Below are positions 7,484 through 16,053 of a DNA stretch of 20,002 nucleotides, in pieces. Both the position numbers and the translations under genes were made by a program. Every line of letters begins with the position of its first letter. Position 1 is the stretch's first letter. The notes below the pieces were generated by a model. It was not told the origin of the DNA. It did not search any database and saw only the letters and a list, made by a program, of their open reading frames with translations. Source of the DNA: Chara braunii (lineage: Eukaryota > Streptophyta > Charophyceae > Charales > Characeae); contig BFEA01000052.1 of the NCBI GenBank assembly GCA_003427395.1, positions 4,373,314-4,393,315 of the forward strand, in the 5' to 3' direction.

Positions 7484-8484
7484 AACCCATCCTTTCCTGC
7501 GGATGGGCCCTGGTCTTGGATGGTGCCCTGGGCTGTCAATGCTCCTCTGGTCTGTCTGTTTGCTGCCAACAGTAAGGGGTCCGAAGGTGCCTTCAGCACC
7601 TCTGAGAAGCTGCGGCTAAACAGTTTCTTCTCATTGTGCAGACAATCATTGATTTCTATGATTATTTCCCAACTGATTCCATCTCCGAGCTCAGGGATCA
7701 GTCTCTCCTTATCATTGGTTTCTTTGAACCAACTGATTGGAGCCCAATAGAAGTTGGAACCTGCAGGAGGAGTCGAGTCCCCAGGAAAGGCTATGGTATC
7801 CAGACAAAGTGCCTGGATAGCATGGATTCTGCCCGATGCCCCAATTTTGTTAAAGGATATGACTGGGTGGTGGGGAATTGGGCGGATGGCGCATACATCC
7901 TGGATAAATCTCTTTCCCACATTATACAACTGCACGAGATCCGGGGCACCGGGAAGAATCGAGTAGGGGATGGTGAATCTCCCCTGATCATCAGTCAACA
8001 ACAAGACATAGGGTCCCTGGTTGGTGGACTTTCGCAGCAGAGGGATCACAATGAACGCTCCTGTTCGCTGGCATCGCTGAGAGGAGCCTTGATTCTCATC
8101 AAATTCCTCAGGCCTGGTTCTTTTTGGCGAGCCGGCTCTGAGGAATCTGTCAAGATCCATGTCATCCCCCAGTGAGGCAGCTAGTGTGGCGGGGTTGGGT
8201 CTCTCTGCCTGTGGGAACGTCCGCCCTTGGCTGTGCTGCAGGGTGTCCTGCAGGGTGCCTGCGGGTGGGGCTGAGACATTGAGGTCCAATGGATGTGCTT
8301 CAGTATGTGCGGCAGCTGGCGGTGAGTGCAAGCGACCGCTTCCCTGCCCCTGCGTGGTACCAGATGTCTCTGTGTTGCTGGGGATCCCAGCAAGCCATGT
8401 GGGGCCGCCGTGGGATGCAAGCCACCGCTGCCCTGCCCCTCTGTCGTACCAGATGTCTCTATGGAGTCTATGCCGCTGGGGATC
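7438..8484 (-). pseudogene. LINE ORF1, N-terminus lost at the inversion junction
   Basis: An open minus-strand frame of about 348 codons runs from the inversion junction (stop at 8485-8487, inside the direct segment) to a stop at 7438-7440. No in-frame ATG is visible near its start, so the natural N-terminus is missing. ORF1 proteins bind the element's RNA. I see no zinc knuckle or clear RRM, so the call rests on position: it ends 46 bp inside the start of the endonuclease frame, in the -1 relation, as in a two-ORF LINE. The N-terminal part is Pro/His/Gly-rich and includes an 89-bp duplication; the C-terminal part looks globular (for example FNKIGASGRIHAIQAL). This is the best-preserved frame of the element. 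Confidence 0.6.
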
Positions 8485-8485
8485 C
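8328..8485. repeat. 89-bp tandem duplication in the ORF1 N-terminal region
   Basis: GCAAGCGACCGCTTCCCTG at 8328 recurs at 8417 as GCAAGCCACCGCTGCCCTG. Both continue through GTACCAGATGTCTCT. Both copies are followed by GCTGGGGATCC with a small length difference. The second GGATCC coincides with the LINE inversion junction. Confidence 0.85.
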
Positions 8486-9021
8486 TACTCAAACGGAAAA
8501 TTGAAAATAAAATGGGTTTCTTCTCCTGCTCCGACAACCACTGGGCCCTTATGAGAACCCTTTGGCTTCAGGAGTGGCAAGATAAGCAAATCAGCAAGCA
8601 AGAATCGTGGATAAAATTTAAACGTATTGATAACATTCTACACAAAGACAAAACAAACTCCACCACCCTCAAACTGAAGAACGTCAATGGACGATCCCCT
8701 TCAATGGTGGAACTTTATCACCCATTTGACAATACGTGCTATCCAGCACTTACGTCAGATTCTATCTGCGATTTTGTTCGCATATGTTATGAGAAGCTAC
8801 TTGCCTCAGAAAAGGACCCCGAAGATCAAATAGTCCGAGAGACTGAGAGGACTATCTATGGGTATCTATGCATAGAATCCTCTCAGAGCAGGAACAAGAC
8901 ACATTGGAACAACCCATCACCCTCACGGAACTGACATCCACCATGAGAAGCATGCCCAAGGGCAAATGCCCGGGGCCGACGGCCTACCAGTCGAGTTTTA
9001 CAGTCTGTTTTGGGATCTACC
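8481..9021 (+). pseudogene. LINE ORF2 middle part: linker and start of reverse transcriptase
   Basis: From 8481 the plus strand encodes ILLKRKIENK and then linker sequence with LWLQEWQDKQ, ESWIKFKRIDN and LKLKNVNGRS. After a frameshift near 8870 it gives LEQPITLTEL and SMPKGKCPG. After another shift it gives ADGLPVEFYSLFWDL. KGK.PG.DGLP.EFY is the conserved entry motif of LINE reverse transcriptases. The reading is lost after the CTA codon at 9017-9019 and the next LINE residues are found at 11407. Confidence 0.87.
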
Positions 9022-9143
9022 TAGTGGGTGCTCTTACAGAAACAGTGCCATGCAGATTCAGGTGAAGATGATAGTCCGGGAACGCGAATTAGCGCTCGCG
9101 TAATCGCGGAGCATGCTGACGTCAATGCGCGTGCTGGAGGTGT

Positions 9144-9418
9144 CCCGCTGGCAGCTTGCGCTTGGCAGACCGCTGGTCAGCCATCGGTGGTGAGGCGCTG
9201 GTTGTGCGTTGGTAGCGGGGCGCTGGTGGTTCGAAGGCGGCGAGGCGCTGGCTCCCTGAGAGGAGAGAGGCGCTGGTCGCTCACGGATGGTGAGGCGCTG
9301 GATACGGGCAAGCAGCGAGGCGCTGGCGACCGGCGGATGGCGTGGTGCTGGCTTTGTACACATGGCATGCGACTGGCAGCTAGTGCGTGGCGACGCGTTG
9401 GCATGAAGATGCTGCGAG
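9144..9418. repeat. 25-bp-period minisatellite with conserved GGCGCTGG box
   Basis: An 8-bp box, GGCGCTGG or a variant, begins at 9144, 9169, 9194, 9219, 9244, 9269, 9294, 9319, 9344, 9369 and 9394: eleven starts at exactly 25-bp spacing. Six central boxes are identical. The unit end tends to TGGCGA, while the middle nine or so bases differ in every unit. The period is not a multiple of three, so it does not encode a repeated peptide. Boxes decay at both edges. Confidence 0.9.
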
Positions 9419-10118
9419 GAGATAGAAGGATCTGGCGGTAGCGCTTAACACACGCGTGGCATCCAGAGGCGCTTGGCCAATCCACATCACAGGCTGACGT
9501 GGCGGCTGGCCTGCAGCATTGTGGAAAAAGGAAATGGTGGTGGAAGCTGTTTTTTGTCCATTTTCCCTGTGCTTTCCACGTCTAGGACTCCATAGCCAAT
9601 GCCCTTATAGAGGCTGGAGCACTCGAGCGAGTTGGCGAAACTCGATGTCGGTGGAAGAAAGTGGAGTCAGCCCGGTGGAACCAAAGTGTGGAGAACACTG
9701 GACCAGCTTGGAGCATCAGCACAGTAGGCGGATCGTCGGCGAGATCATCATCAAGGGAGCTCTTCTTCAGTCTTGTGTTCTTTTGTTGTTGTTTTTTGTG
9801 TGCAGGTTTTTTCATATGAAGCATTGGTTTATCATGAACATTGCCGCTGGTTGTCTTCACACATCAAAGTTGCTTGTCATTTGCGTCACCCGCGTTTTTT
9901 TTTTTTTTTGCTGCTGCATTTCACTGTTGACGGTTGTCATCCTCACCATTTCCATTTCTTATCTTCTTCATGATCATCATTCGGACTACTCTGTCAAAAT
10001 CGTAATCATTGTCATCTTTTATTTTCATTACAGCAATAGTGAGCTGTCAATCTTCCACACCGATGCCATGAGGGCATCGCAAGTAAGACGTTCCTTACAT
10101 ATTTTTGCCATTTTTTTT

Positions 10119-10164
10119 TCATCATCATCATCATCATCATCATCATCTACTTATCTGAATCTTT

Positions 10165-10205
<41 letters not shown>

Positions 10206-10267
10206 TTTCTAATTTGAATCTTTATCATCATCATCATCATCATCATCATCTACTAATCTGAATCTTT

Positions 10268-10298
<31 letters not shown>

Positions 10299-10299
10299 C
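10119..10299. repeat. compound (ATC)n microsatellite with a repeated spacer
   Basis: Four blocks of ATC trinucleotides are separated by three related spacers, such as TCTACTTATCTGAATCTTT. GAATCTTT occurs at about 10157, 10216 and 10260. The polyhistidine and polyserine translations are artefacts. A looser ATCATC-like pattern returns at 11265-11377, just before the poly(A). Confidence 0.93.
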
Positions 10300-10556
10300 G
10301 GTTTCTTTATTCATTTTTTCATCAATAAGTAGTTATCTCTGTTTTAGTGGTTATATTCTCTTCGCCCAGATAGGTTATGGTCCAGTTGGTAGGTAGGTTG
10401 GCAGGAAGGGAGCGCTACTCCGCGGGGGTAACACAAGGTGGGAGGTGATTGCCCTCCAGGGAGTAAACGCAGATGATGGGAGCTGACCTGGGCTGGGGCC
10501 GGAAGATATGTATTGGGGCGCATTATCTCCTGGTGGAGGCAGACTAGGTCTGATTG

Positions 10557-10862
10557 TTAGTTTTGAGGTACACCTTTTGGGGGAACTGGTAACCTCAAGG
10601 TAGAAGGGAATGGGGAGGTTCTCTCTCTCGTTGGGGCTGATAGGAACTTCATGCTGATAGCGGGGTTCGGCTCAGCGGAGGCAGCGAGAGGAGATTCTGA
10701 AGAGGAAATGGGGGGAGAGGAGGAGAGTACATGGAAGAAGGGGAGGGGTGGAGAGGAATAATCATCAGCATCCTCATCATTATCCATCATCTTTGTGATG
10801 ATCTCAGGGTACTCGTTAAATTTCATCATCAGAAAGTCTTGCTGATCAGGACTTTGATATTA
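10557..10862 (-). other. weak open frame, acidic then Ser/Pro-rich
   Basis: After two stops near 10863 a minus-strand frame of about 100 codons contains MMKFNEYPEIITKMMDNDED followed by serine- and proline-rich sequence. It has no recognised domain. Its acidic part is derived from ATC-type triplets (ATCATC on the plus strand gives Asp and Met codons on the minus strand), so it may be only a decayed part of the same repeat. Low coding credibility. Confidence 0.15.
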
Positions 10863-11406
10863 TTAGATCCTAGATTTATAGTTGGCATTCTCGATTAGGT
10901 GATTTCCTAATTGAGTATTATTGTGTAATGACCAGGTTGAGTTGGCGCTAGAACGACGCTAGCCGGCACTGGGGCAGTGCCCTGTAACCTGCTTGAGTAG
11001 GAGCTTGGGACTTTGTATAGAGGTCTGAGATTGATGAGGGAGGAAGGCAATCTGCAAACTTGACTAATTGCTATAAACTGGCCGACTATGGTCGGAGCTG
11101 GGGTGGGTAGCGCTGCTCTATAACCGAGCCAGATTGGGGTGTGAGACCGGGCAGAGGCCTGATTGGTGCACAGCACAGGCTCAATTGTGATTAGTTGGTT
11201 AGAATGGATACATGAAATTAGGGACAGGATAGTATTTGAGTGTTGAGTAGACAATCATTCTGATTAGTCATCATCTAGCTCTATTTCATGACCTCAATCA
11301 TCCACTCTGACATCCAAAATCATCCTAGTAAATGATCCTCAATCATCCCAAATTATCATAAATTATCATCAATTGTCAAAAAAAAAAAAAAAAAAAAAAA
11401 AAAAAC

Positions 11407-12611
11407 GGTCTCGACCTTCTCCAAGTATTCAACAATGTTCTCACAGAGAAATCTATCAGTACTAAAACAACGGAAGGGGTAACGATTATCACCCTTCTAT
11501 ACAAAAAAGGAGACCGACGTGACGTCCGGAACTCCCGGCCTATCTCCCTGGTAAATGTGGCAGGCAATTTACTAGCCAAGATCCTGGCAAGAAGACTGAC
11601 CTCACTAATGTCTAAGTTGGTACATTCGGACCAATCGGGCTTCATTCCCGGAAGGCAAGTACTAGCCAATGTAATGGTTATCTCACAAGCCATAGACTTG
11701 ATAAAATCTCAGGAATCCAACATAGTCATCCTGCTCATAGAGTTTGAGAAGGCCTATGGAAAGGTCAATTGGAAATTTCTACTCGAAGTCATATGCAGAG
11801 CGGGAATAGGCCCCAAATATAGAAACTGGGTGGAAAACCTTTACCACGGATCCCAGGGTAGAATCACGGTTAATGGTTTTCTCTCCCGACCATTCAAGGT
11901 CACACGATTGGTCAGACAAGGTTGCCCCCTTGCACCCCCACTATTTGGTATCCAGTTGGAAGTGCTCTTGAACATGATAAGAAACCATGCACTCTACAGG
12001 GGACTTAGAATCTCCCCGTCCCTCGAACTAAGGGTGTCGACCCTCGCCGACGACTTCTCAACAATTTCAGAAATACACCAGCCTCTCTGGCTGCTCTACA
12101 TGACTGTCTATCCATCTACGAAACAGCCTCCGAAATGCGAGTGAACTGGAAAAAGTATGTGGCATGGACACAACAATTCTAAGCTTGCATTGGACTTTGG
12201 CATCCACGTACCCCCACCAACGGACTCTAAAAGATATCTCGGAATCAAGGTATCCTTTGGTAACTACGACAAGGATCAGGCAGGAAAAACCTCTCAAGGA
12301 GGGCACTAATCTCTAACTATTGCATTCTATCCACAATTTGGTTTATCGTTGCTATTCGTCAAATCTCCTCATCGTCTGCTAGACTGGTTAGGCAGTCCTC
12401 ACCAAATTTATTTGGAAAGGCAATGCAAGCATCCCCTCCTGTATCAGTAAAGTGGCATGGTTGAAACTGACTGAGAAGAGAAACGACTGGGATCTAGGAA
12501 TCCTAGACCCTGAAACACAAAACTCCACCTTGTTGGCCAAATGGTCAGTAAGGTTACTCATATCGCAAGAGAACCAGCCCTGGATACAGTTGGAGCAGGC
12601 CTTTGATAAGT
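11407..12611 (+). pseudogene. LINE ORF2: reverse transcriptase palm and thumb
   Basis: The frame opens right after the poly(A) with GLDLLQVFNNVL and runs to 12144. Reverse-transcriptase motifs follow in order: TEGVTIITLLYKKGDRR, SRPISLVNVAGNLLAKIL, QSGFIPGRQ, motif A IEFEKAYGKVNW, motif B RQGCPLAPPLFGIQ and motif C LADDFS. Motif A has Glu where the metal-binding Asp is expected, and motif C has LADD for the usual FADD or YADD. Near 12080 the frame shifts to ETASEMRVNWKKS, then RYLGIKV, then from 12452 AWLKLTEK and LGILDPETQN with LLAKW, which are thumb-side LINE motifs. At least two shifts and several stops show decay. Similarity fades at about 12611. Confidence 0.93.
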
Positions 12612-12640
12612 CAGGATCCGCACTCAGCGGTTTCCCGTAC
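12612..12640 (+). repeat. dispersed repeat, copy 1
   Basis: A 29-bp word starting CAGGATCCGCACTCAGCGG recurs at 14644-14672 with 26 of 29 identical bases. It begins where the LINE similarity stops, so it may mark the left edge of a separate repeat family. Confidence 0.7.
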
Positions 12641-12737
12641 GTAACACCACCCTTCCTTACAAACTCGTGGAGAGCCCCTACCCCATGCGCAACTTCTCCC
12701 AGTACCTGGTGGAGCTGATTGATGTGGAGCCGTTGTC

Positions 12738-13679
12738 GTGCACCGGCGAAGACGCGTGGGAGTAGCATCGGGCAGTGTATCGATAAGTGGTACTGGGCAT
12801 ATTCCGATTTTAGGTGGCGTACGACGATCACAATATCACCGAAAACTTGCGCGTGTACTACGTCATCTCGCTACCCAAGCCAGAGAAGAAGGAGGGCACA
12901 GTGGCACTATACCCGTTCGGGGGATCGGGAGGAACAGGTCGGGACTATTAGAGCTCATCCATATTGAGCTACTATCCATGGCACAGGTGATCGCCAGTGA
13001 GGAAGAAGTCTTAGACCTCCAATTCCGATTACGGACAGCATCAGCTCCGCGGCGATCATGCCATGTGGTGGTCATACCGGATTATATCGCGCAGAGGGGG
13101 GGAAAGGTGGTGAACATCGCTGACGGGAAGCTGTTGCGGCCTCCTTGATCCTATCCCAAGCCGGTAGCCCCTAAGACTCCTAGGAAGACGCCCAAGAAGA
13201 GACATCGCCAGGCATCGCCAGAGGCACAAGGAAGTCGAGTGGGACCCAAGGAAGAAGTGGTCCAGACTGGGCCGGCACGGAAGCCCGATCCGGTCCTGAG
13301 AGCAAGGCGATCCCGATCGAAGGACCTCCACCGGGAGAGAGGGCCTGGACCGGAAAATTCAAAATACGCAGGCGCGATCCAGAGTCGGCACCACCGCGAC
13401 CACTCCTTCCCGATCTCAATCTTGATGGAGCCGGCCCGTCAGCACCAGCGGGAGGAGGAGTGGGAGGAGTACCATATCCCGCACCCAGACCCCCCATCCT
13501 CACAGGACCTTTCCGCTTCCGCCAGCCACCCCGGAGTGCGCCGGTCATTGACCTTAGTAGTTCCTCCGAGTCGGACGGTCCACCCAACGGATGTCGAGTT
13601 CATGGTGGAGCCTGCAACAATCAAGCTCGAGGCGATCGAGGGGGGCCCGCGTTCTGATCCTGCATGGGGGGCGTCATAA
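12738..13679 (+). pseudogene. unrecognised open frame with one internal stop
   Basis: One plus-strand frame is open over 314 codons, including the final stop, except for a TGA at 13146-13148. The first part contains a compact hydrophobic stretch (LELIHIELLSMAQVIAS, then CHVVVIPDYIAQRGGKVVNI). The part after the stop is basic and proline-rich (APKTPRKTPKKRHRQ, a possible nuclear localisation signal) and ends with EPATIKLEAIEGG. Other frames locally look as good: YDDHNITENLRVYYVISLP at about 12820-12880 and APVIDLSSSSESDGPPN at about 13536-13587. That suggests a once longer protein broken by frameshifts. I do not recognise the family. It may belong to a retroelement or to a decayed host gene. 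Confidence 0.4.
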
Positions 13680-13699
13680 CCTGAGCCACCATGTGAAGG

Positions 13700-14095
13700 A
13701 TGCATAGTCGCCAGGCTAGCAGGGACGCTCATTTACGAGGTCGGCCAATGACTGAACGTAATGTACCGTTTCCTCGTTATCGAGGTGCTCAAGAGGGAGC
13801 GAAGGCCGTATACCGAGACCCATCTTGTGATGACGAGTCCCGGGAATCGCATGGTGCAATGACGGGCCATACGGGCCACTACGGATCTGGCGCCACGTGT
13901 TTTGTCACACGTACCGGGGGCCTTTCTCTACCCCTCCTTCGTCCAACACCACTTCAACGAAGTGGAGGAGCCAACGACTCTTGTTGCACTGGCAGCCTTC
14001 CTTCCTCCTATTCCTCCTCTCTTAATCTCGACATCTACAATTTCCTCTTAGCTTCTTCTTCTTCTTCGTCTTCTTCTTCTGATGCTCTTAATTAG
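13700..14095 (+). other. weak open frame ending in a TTC-type repeat
   Basis: A 131-codon frame without a recognised domain. Its C-terminal serine run comes from CTT/TTC triplets at 14047-14080. A small hairpin, ACGTGT/ACACGT, lies at about 13896-13912 within it. I do not consider it a gene with any confidence. Confidence 0.15.
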
Positions 14096-14127
14096 AAAGG
14101 GCACACGGCAAAAACGCGCTATGTATA

Positions 14128-14130
<3 letters not shown>

Positions 14131-14161
<31 letters not shown>
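14131..14161 (+). repeat. poly(A) run (31 A)
   Basis: A pure run of 31 A flanked by complementary words (ATACTTAA before, TTTAAGTAT about 15 bp after). No clear target-site duplication or element body could be assigned. Confidence 0.7.
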
Positions 14162-14164
<3 letters not shown>

Positions 14165-14364
14165 AAGGGACTGAGTTTAAGTATGTTTATTTGGGGGGAT
14201 AAATTGCTAGAGGGAGGGAATCTGAGAAAAAAAACAGAGATGGGAGACTGTCCTAAATAGTGAGTGGGCGAGCACGTTTTAACACTGCCATCTTTGGCAT
14301 GTTTTAATTTTTGTTTGGCTTAGCAAAGTGACTTCAAAATTTATACGCATGTACCCCACATCAC

Positions 14365-14392
14365 AAAAAAAAAAAAAAAAAAAAAAAAAAAA
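14365..14392 (+). repeat. poly(A) run (28 A)
   Basis: A pure run of 28 A, about 200 bp after the previous one. The intervening sequence is unassigned. It may be the tail of a short retro-insertion, but no flanking duplication is evident. Confidence 0.6.
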
Positions 14393-14424
14393 CAACAACG
14401 TATTTGAAGTTCAATCATGTCCCG

Positions 14425-14560
14425 ATCGGGTCAGCTAACGATGACGAGGCCGCCCGATCAAGTGTACAACGGGAAGGCAGATCCACAACGATGCGGGATG
14501 CATCGAAGTAGAATAGGTGATGGACTGGGCCAGCTGACGAACAAGTGGCCGCCCGGATCC
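14425..14560. repeat. degenerate direct repeat, about 99-bp spacing
   Basis: A segment of about 32 bp (GGGTCAGCTAACGATGACG then AGGCCGCCCGATC) at about 14428 is repeated near 14526 (GGGCCAGCTGACGAACAAG then TGGCCGCCCGGATC), roughly three quarters identical. No gene is visible in 14100-14640. Confidence 0.45.
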
Positions 14561-14643
14561 TCGGAGTAATTAGGATGCCCATACAGCGGTTAGGAGACTG
14601 CTATTTTTTTTGGAACCCCCTGCGCATCACAGATGTGATAGGC

Positions 14644-14672
14644 CAGGATCCGTACTCGGCGGCTTCCCGTAC
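14644..14672 (+). repeat. dispersed repeat, copy 2
   Basis: The second copy of the 29-bp word at 12612-12640 (CAGGATCCGTACTCGGCGG then CTTCCCGTAC). Both copies are followed by a short GTTAAC- or GTAAC-like word and then diverge. Confidence 0.7.
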
Positions 14673-15974
14673 CGTTAACGGAAAATCTCACGTAAGACCC
14701 TAAAATACGGATTCAAGATAATAGGGAAGAACGGGGCTTCATTTCTTTTTCTTTTTCTTTCTTTTTCTTCTTTCACAAAAACAGAGGCGGAGTAGAAAAC
14801 TTGATTCAGGTCTCGCGTGGCCAGTTAGCAGCCACGCCAAGAAATTCAAGAAACAGTTGGGAACTTGGGAATTAACGGGAGTAGGAATTTTGAAGTTTGT
14901 GCGCGCAACTGTTTTTCAATTTTTTGTGCGCAGCGTAAACCCGTTCTCCCACTCTGCATCCCCGCTCTATCTTCCTTTCTTGCTGCGCATTCCCTTCCTA
15001 CATGCCTCTTCGTCTTCCCTCTAAGCGAAATCCGATCCCTTCCTTCTCCTTTCCCTGCGAACGATTGGCTATGTGATTCGGATGGTCGGAGCAATGTGGT
15101 TGTAGTGGGAAGCGCACACCACTTGGACGACCACCCCAATCACGCAGATCATTCGACTCGCCTCCTTCGATCTTTCTAGAACCTCTGCCCTGCTCATCTA
15201 CACCCCGTGCTTCGTGCAGCCTCTTCGCCACCTTCCGCGCTATAAATTCTCGCAACCCCTTCCTCTCGCTCTCTTTAATCTCGGCTGCAAGCTACGCGAG
15301 CTATGCGCGAAACCTGTGGCGTCGGAAAGGCTCGACGTGCCCCGAGATGGGCGGAGTGACCGCGGGTGGCGGAGTTAGCGATAGACTTGGGGTAAGGCAG
15401 TCGGAGGGACTGAGCGGTGGTGGAGATCAGACGCCGGCAGCGGCAGGGCCTTGTGGCTATGGTTGTCGGTGGTTTTGACGGATTGGGGGCTGGGCCCTGA
15501 GCGGCTAGTCGTGAGAATTCTGTATACTAAGAACGTGTTTTTCTTCATTGTTGTTTTGTCCCCACGTGATGTATGCAAGGTCCCAATGTGTGGGTAGTCA
15601 GTTGTATGCATTCTCGGGTATGGAAGTCTATGGATGCTTGAATGTCTCATTGTTGAGGAGGGCTCTATAGGTCAGCGTGTCTGTATGCGCCCCTAGGCCT
15701 GATAATAGAAAGTCCCAAGTGTCGATTTCTTGCATGAGTGCATGAGTGTGTTGTTCCTTCCTCCTTTCCTTCGCCCCTAAAACTCGCGCAGGTGTGCGGG
15801 ATACGTGCCAACCTCCTTCCGCTGTCTCTCTCTCTCATCGTGCACTGGTCGGGAACCCAGGGGAGATGGATAATTTTGTAGAGACCGATCGTTCGCTCCC
15901 CCGCGAAGCAGCCGACCTCTTTGTGCCCGCCCCACGATCCCCGACACGGCGACACCACACTCGGACTAATGCCC
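14673..15974. other. no recognisable gene
   Basis: Mixed-composition sequence with short open frames on both strands and no recognised domain, RNA or element end. There is a TTTCTTT-rich patch at 14742-14776. TATAAAT at 15241-15247 sits in GC-rich surroundings but has no supported gene downstream. Confidence 0.5.
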
Positions 15975-15975
15975 A

Positions 15976-16053
15976 GAGAAAGAGAGAGAGAGAGAGGGAG
16001 ACAGAGAGAGAGAGAGTTAGGCGCGTCCTTCTGGGGGGGGGGGAAGGGGGGGG
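15976..16053. repeat. GA-rich microsatellite and G homopolymers
   Basis: Interrupted GAGA repeats (about 15976-16017) followed by G11 (16033-16043), AA and G8 (16046-16053). The G tracts could form a quadruplex on the plus strand. Exact run lengths are suspect in short-read assemblies. Confidence 0.8.

Larger units (their letters stand above)
9022..11405 (+). mobile_element. 2.4-kb insertion inside the LINE, ending in poly(A)
   Basis: This DNA separates two parts of the reverse transcriptase that are adjacent in the family. It holds the 25-bp-period array, (ATC)n blocks and unassigned sequence, and ends in 28 A (11378-11405). A 3' poly(A) suggests a retrotransposed RNA copied in the plus direction, but I find no retroelement protein and no target-site duplication. 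The junction is nearly blunt. The source is unknown. 10310-11377 has no recognisable gene apart from a weak minus-strand frame. Confidence 0.6.
6546..12611 (+). mobile_element. LINE retrotransposon, 5'-inverted (twin-primed) and interrupted
   Basis: Together the pieces cover ORF1, APE-like endonuclease, linker, reverse transcriptase and thumb of one plant-type LINE. The segment 6546-8480 is inverted (minus strand). From 8481 the element runs on the plus strand, is broken at about 9021, and resumes at 11406. The inverted segment ends at the LINE coordinate where the direct one starts, and the 26 bp at 8481-8506 are the exact complement of 6546-6571. The right end at about 12611 is where LINE similarity fades; no 3' tail was found there and no target-site duplication could be matched. 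All frames carry shifts or stops, so the copy is dead. Confidence 0.8.

Noticed and set aside
9144-9418. CRISPR-like look of regular repeats with variable fillers
   Set aside because: The constant box is about 8 bp, the period is only 25 bp, units decay gradually, there are no cas genes, and the context is eukaryotic.
9519-10217. 232-codon plus-strand frame with polyhistidine and polyserine
   Set aside because: The distinctive residues come from (ATC)n repeats and the upstream part has no recognised motif.
13860-13915. Possible LTR edge with a primer-binding-site-like TGGCGCC and nearby TGT..ACA words
   Set aside because: No second LTR, polypurine tract or gag/pol sequence was found near it.
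15241-15275. TATAAAT possible core promoter
   Set aside because: No gene can be supported downstream, and a TATA word alone is expected by chance at this length.
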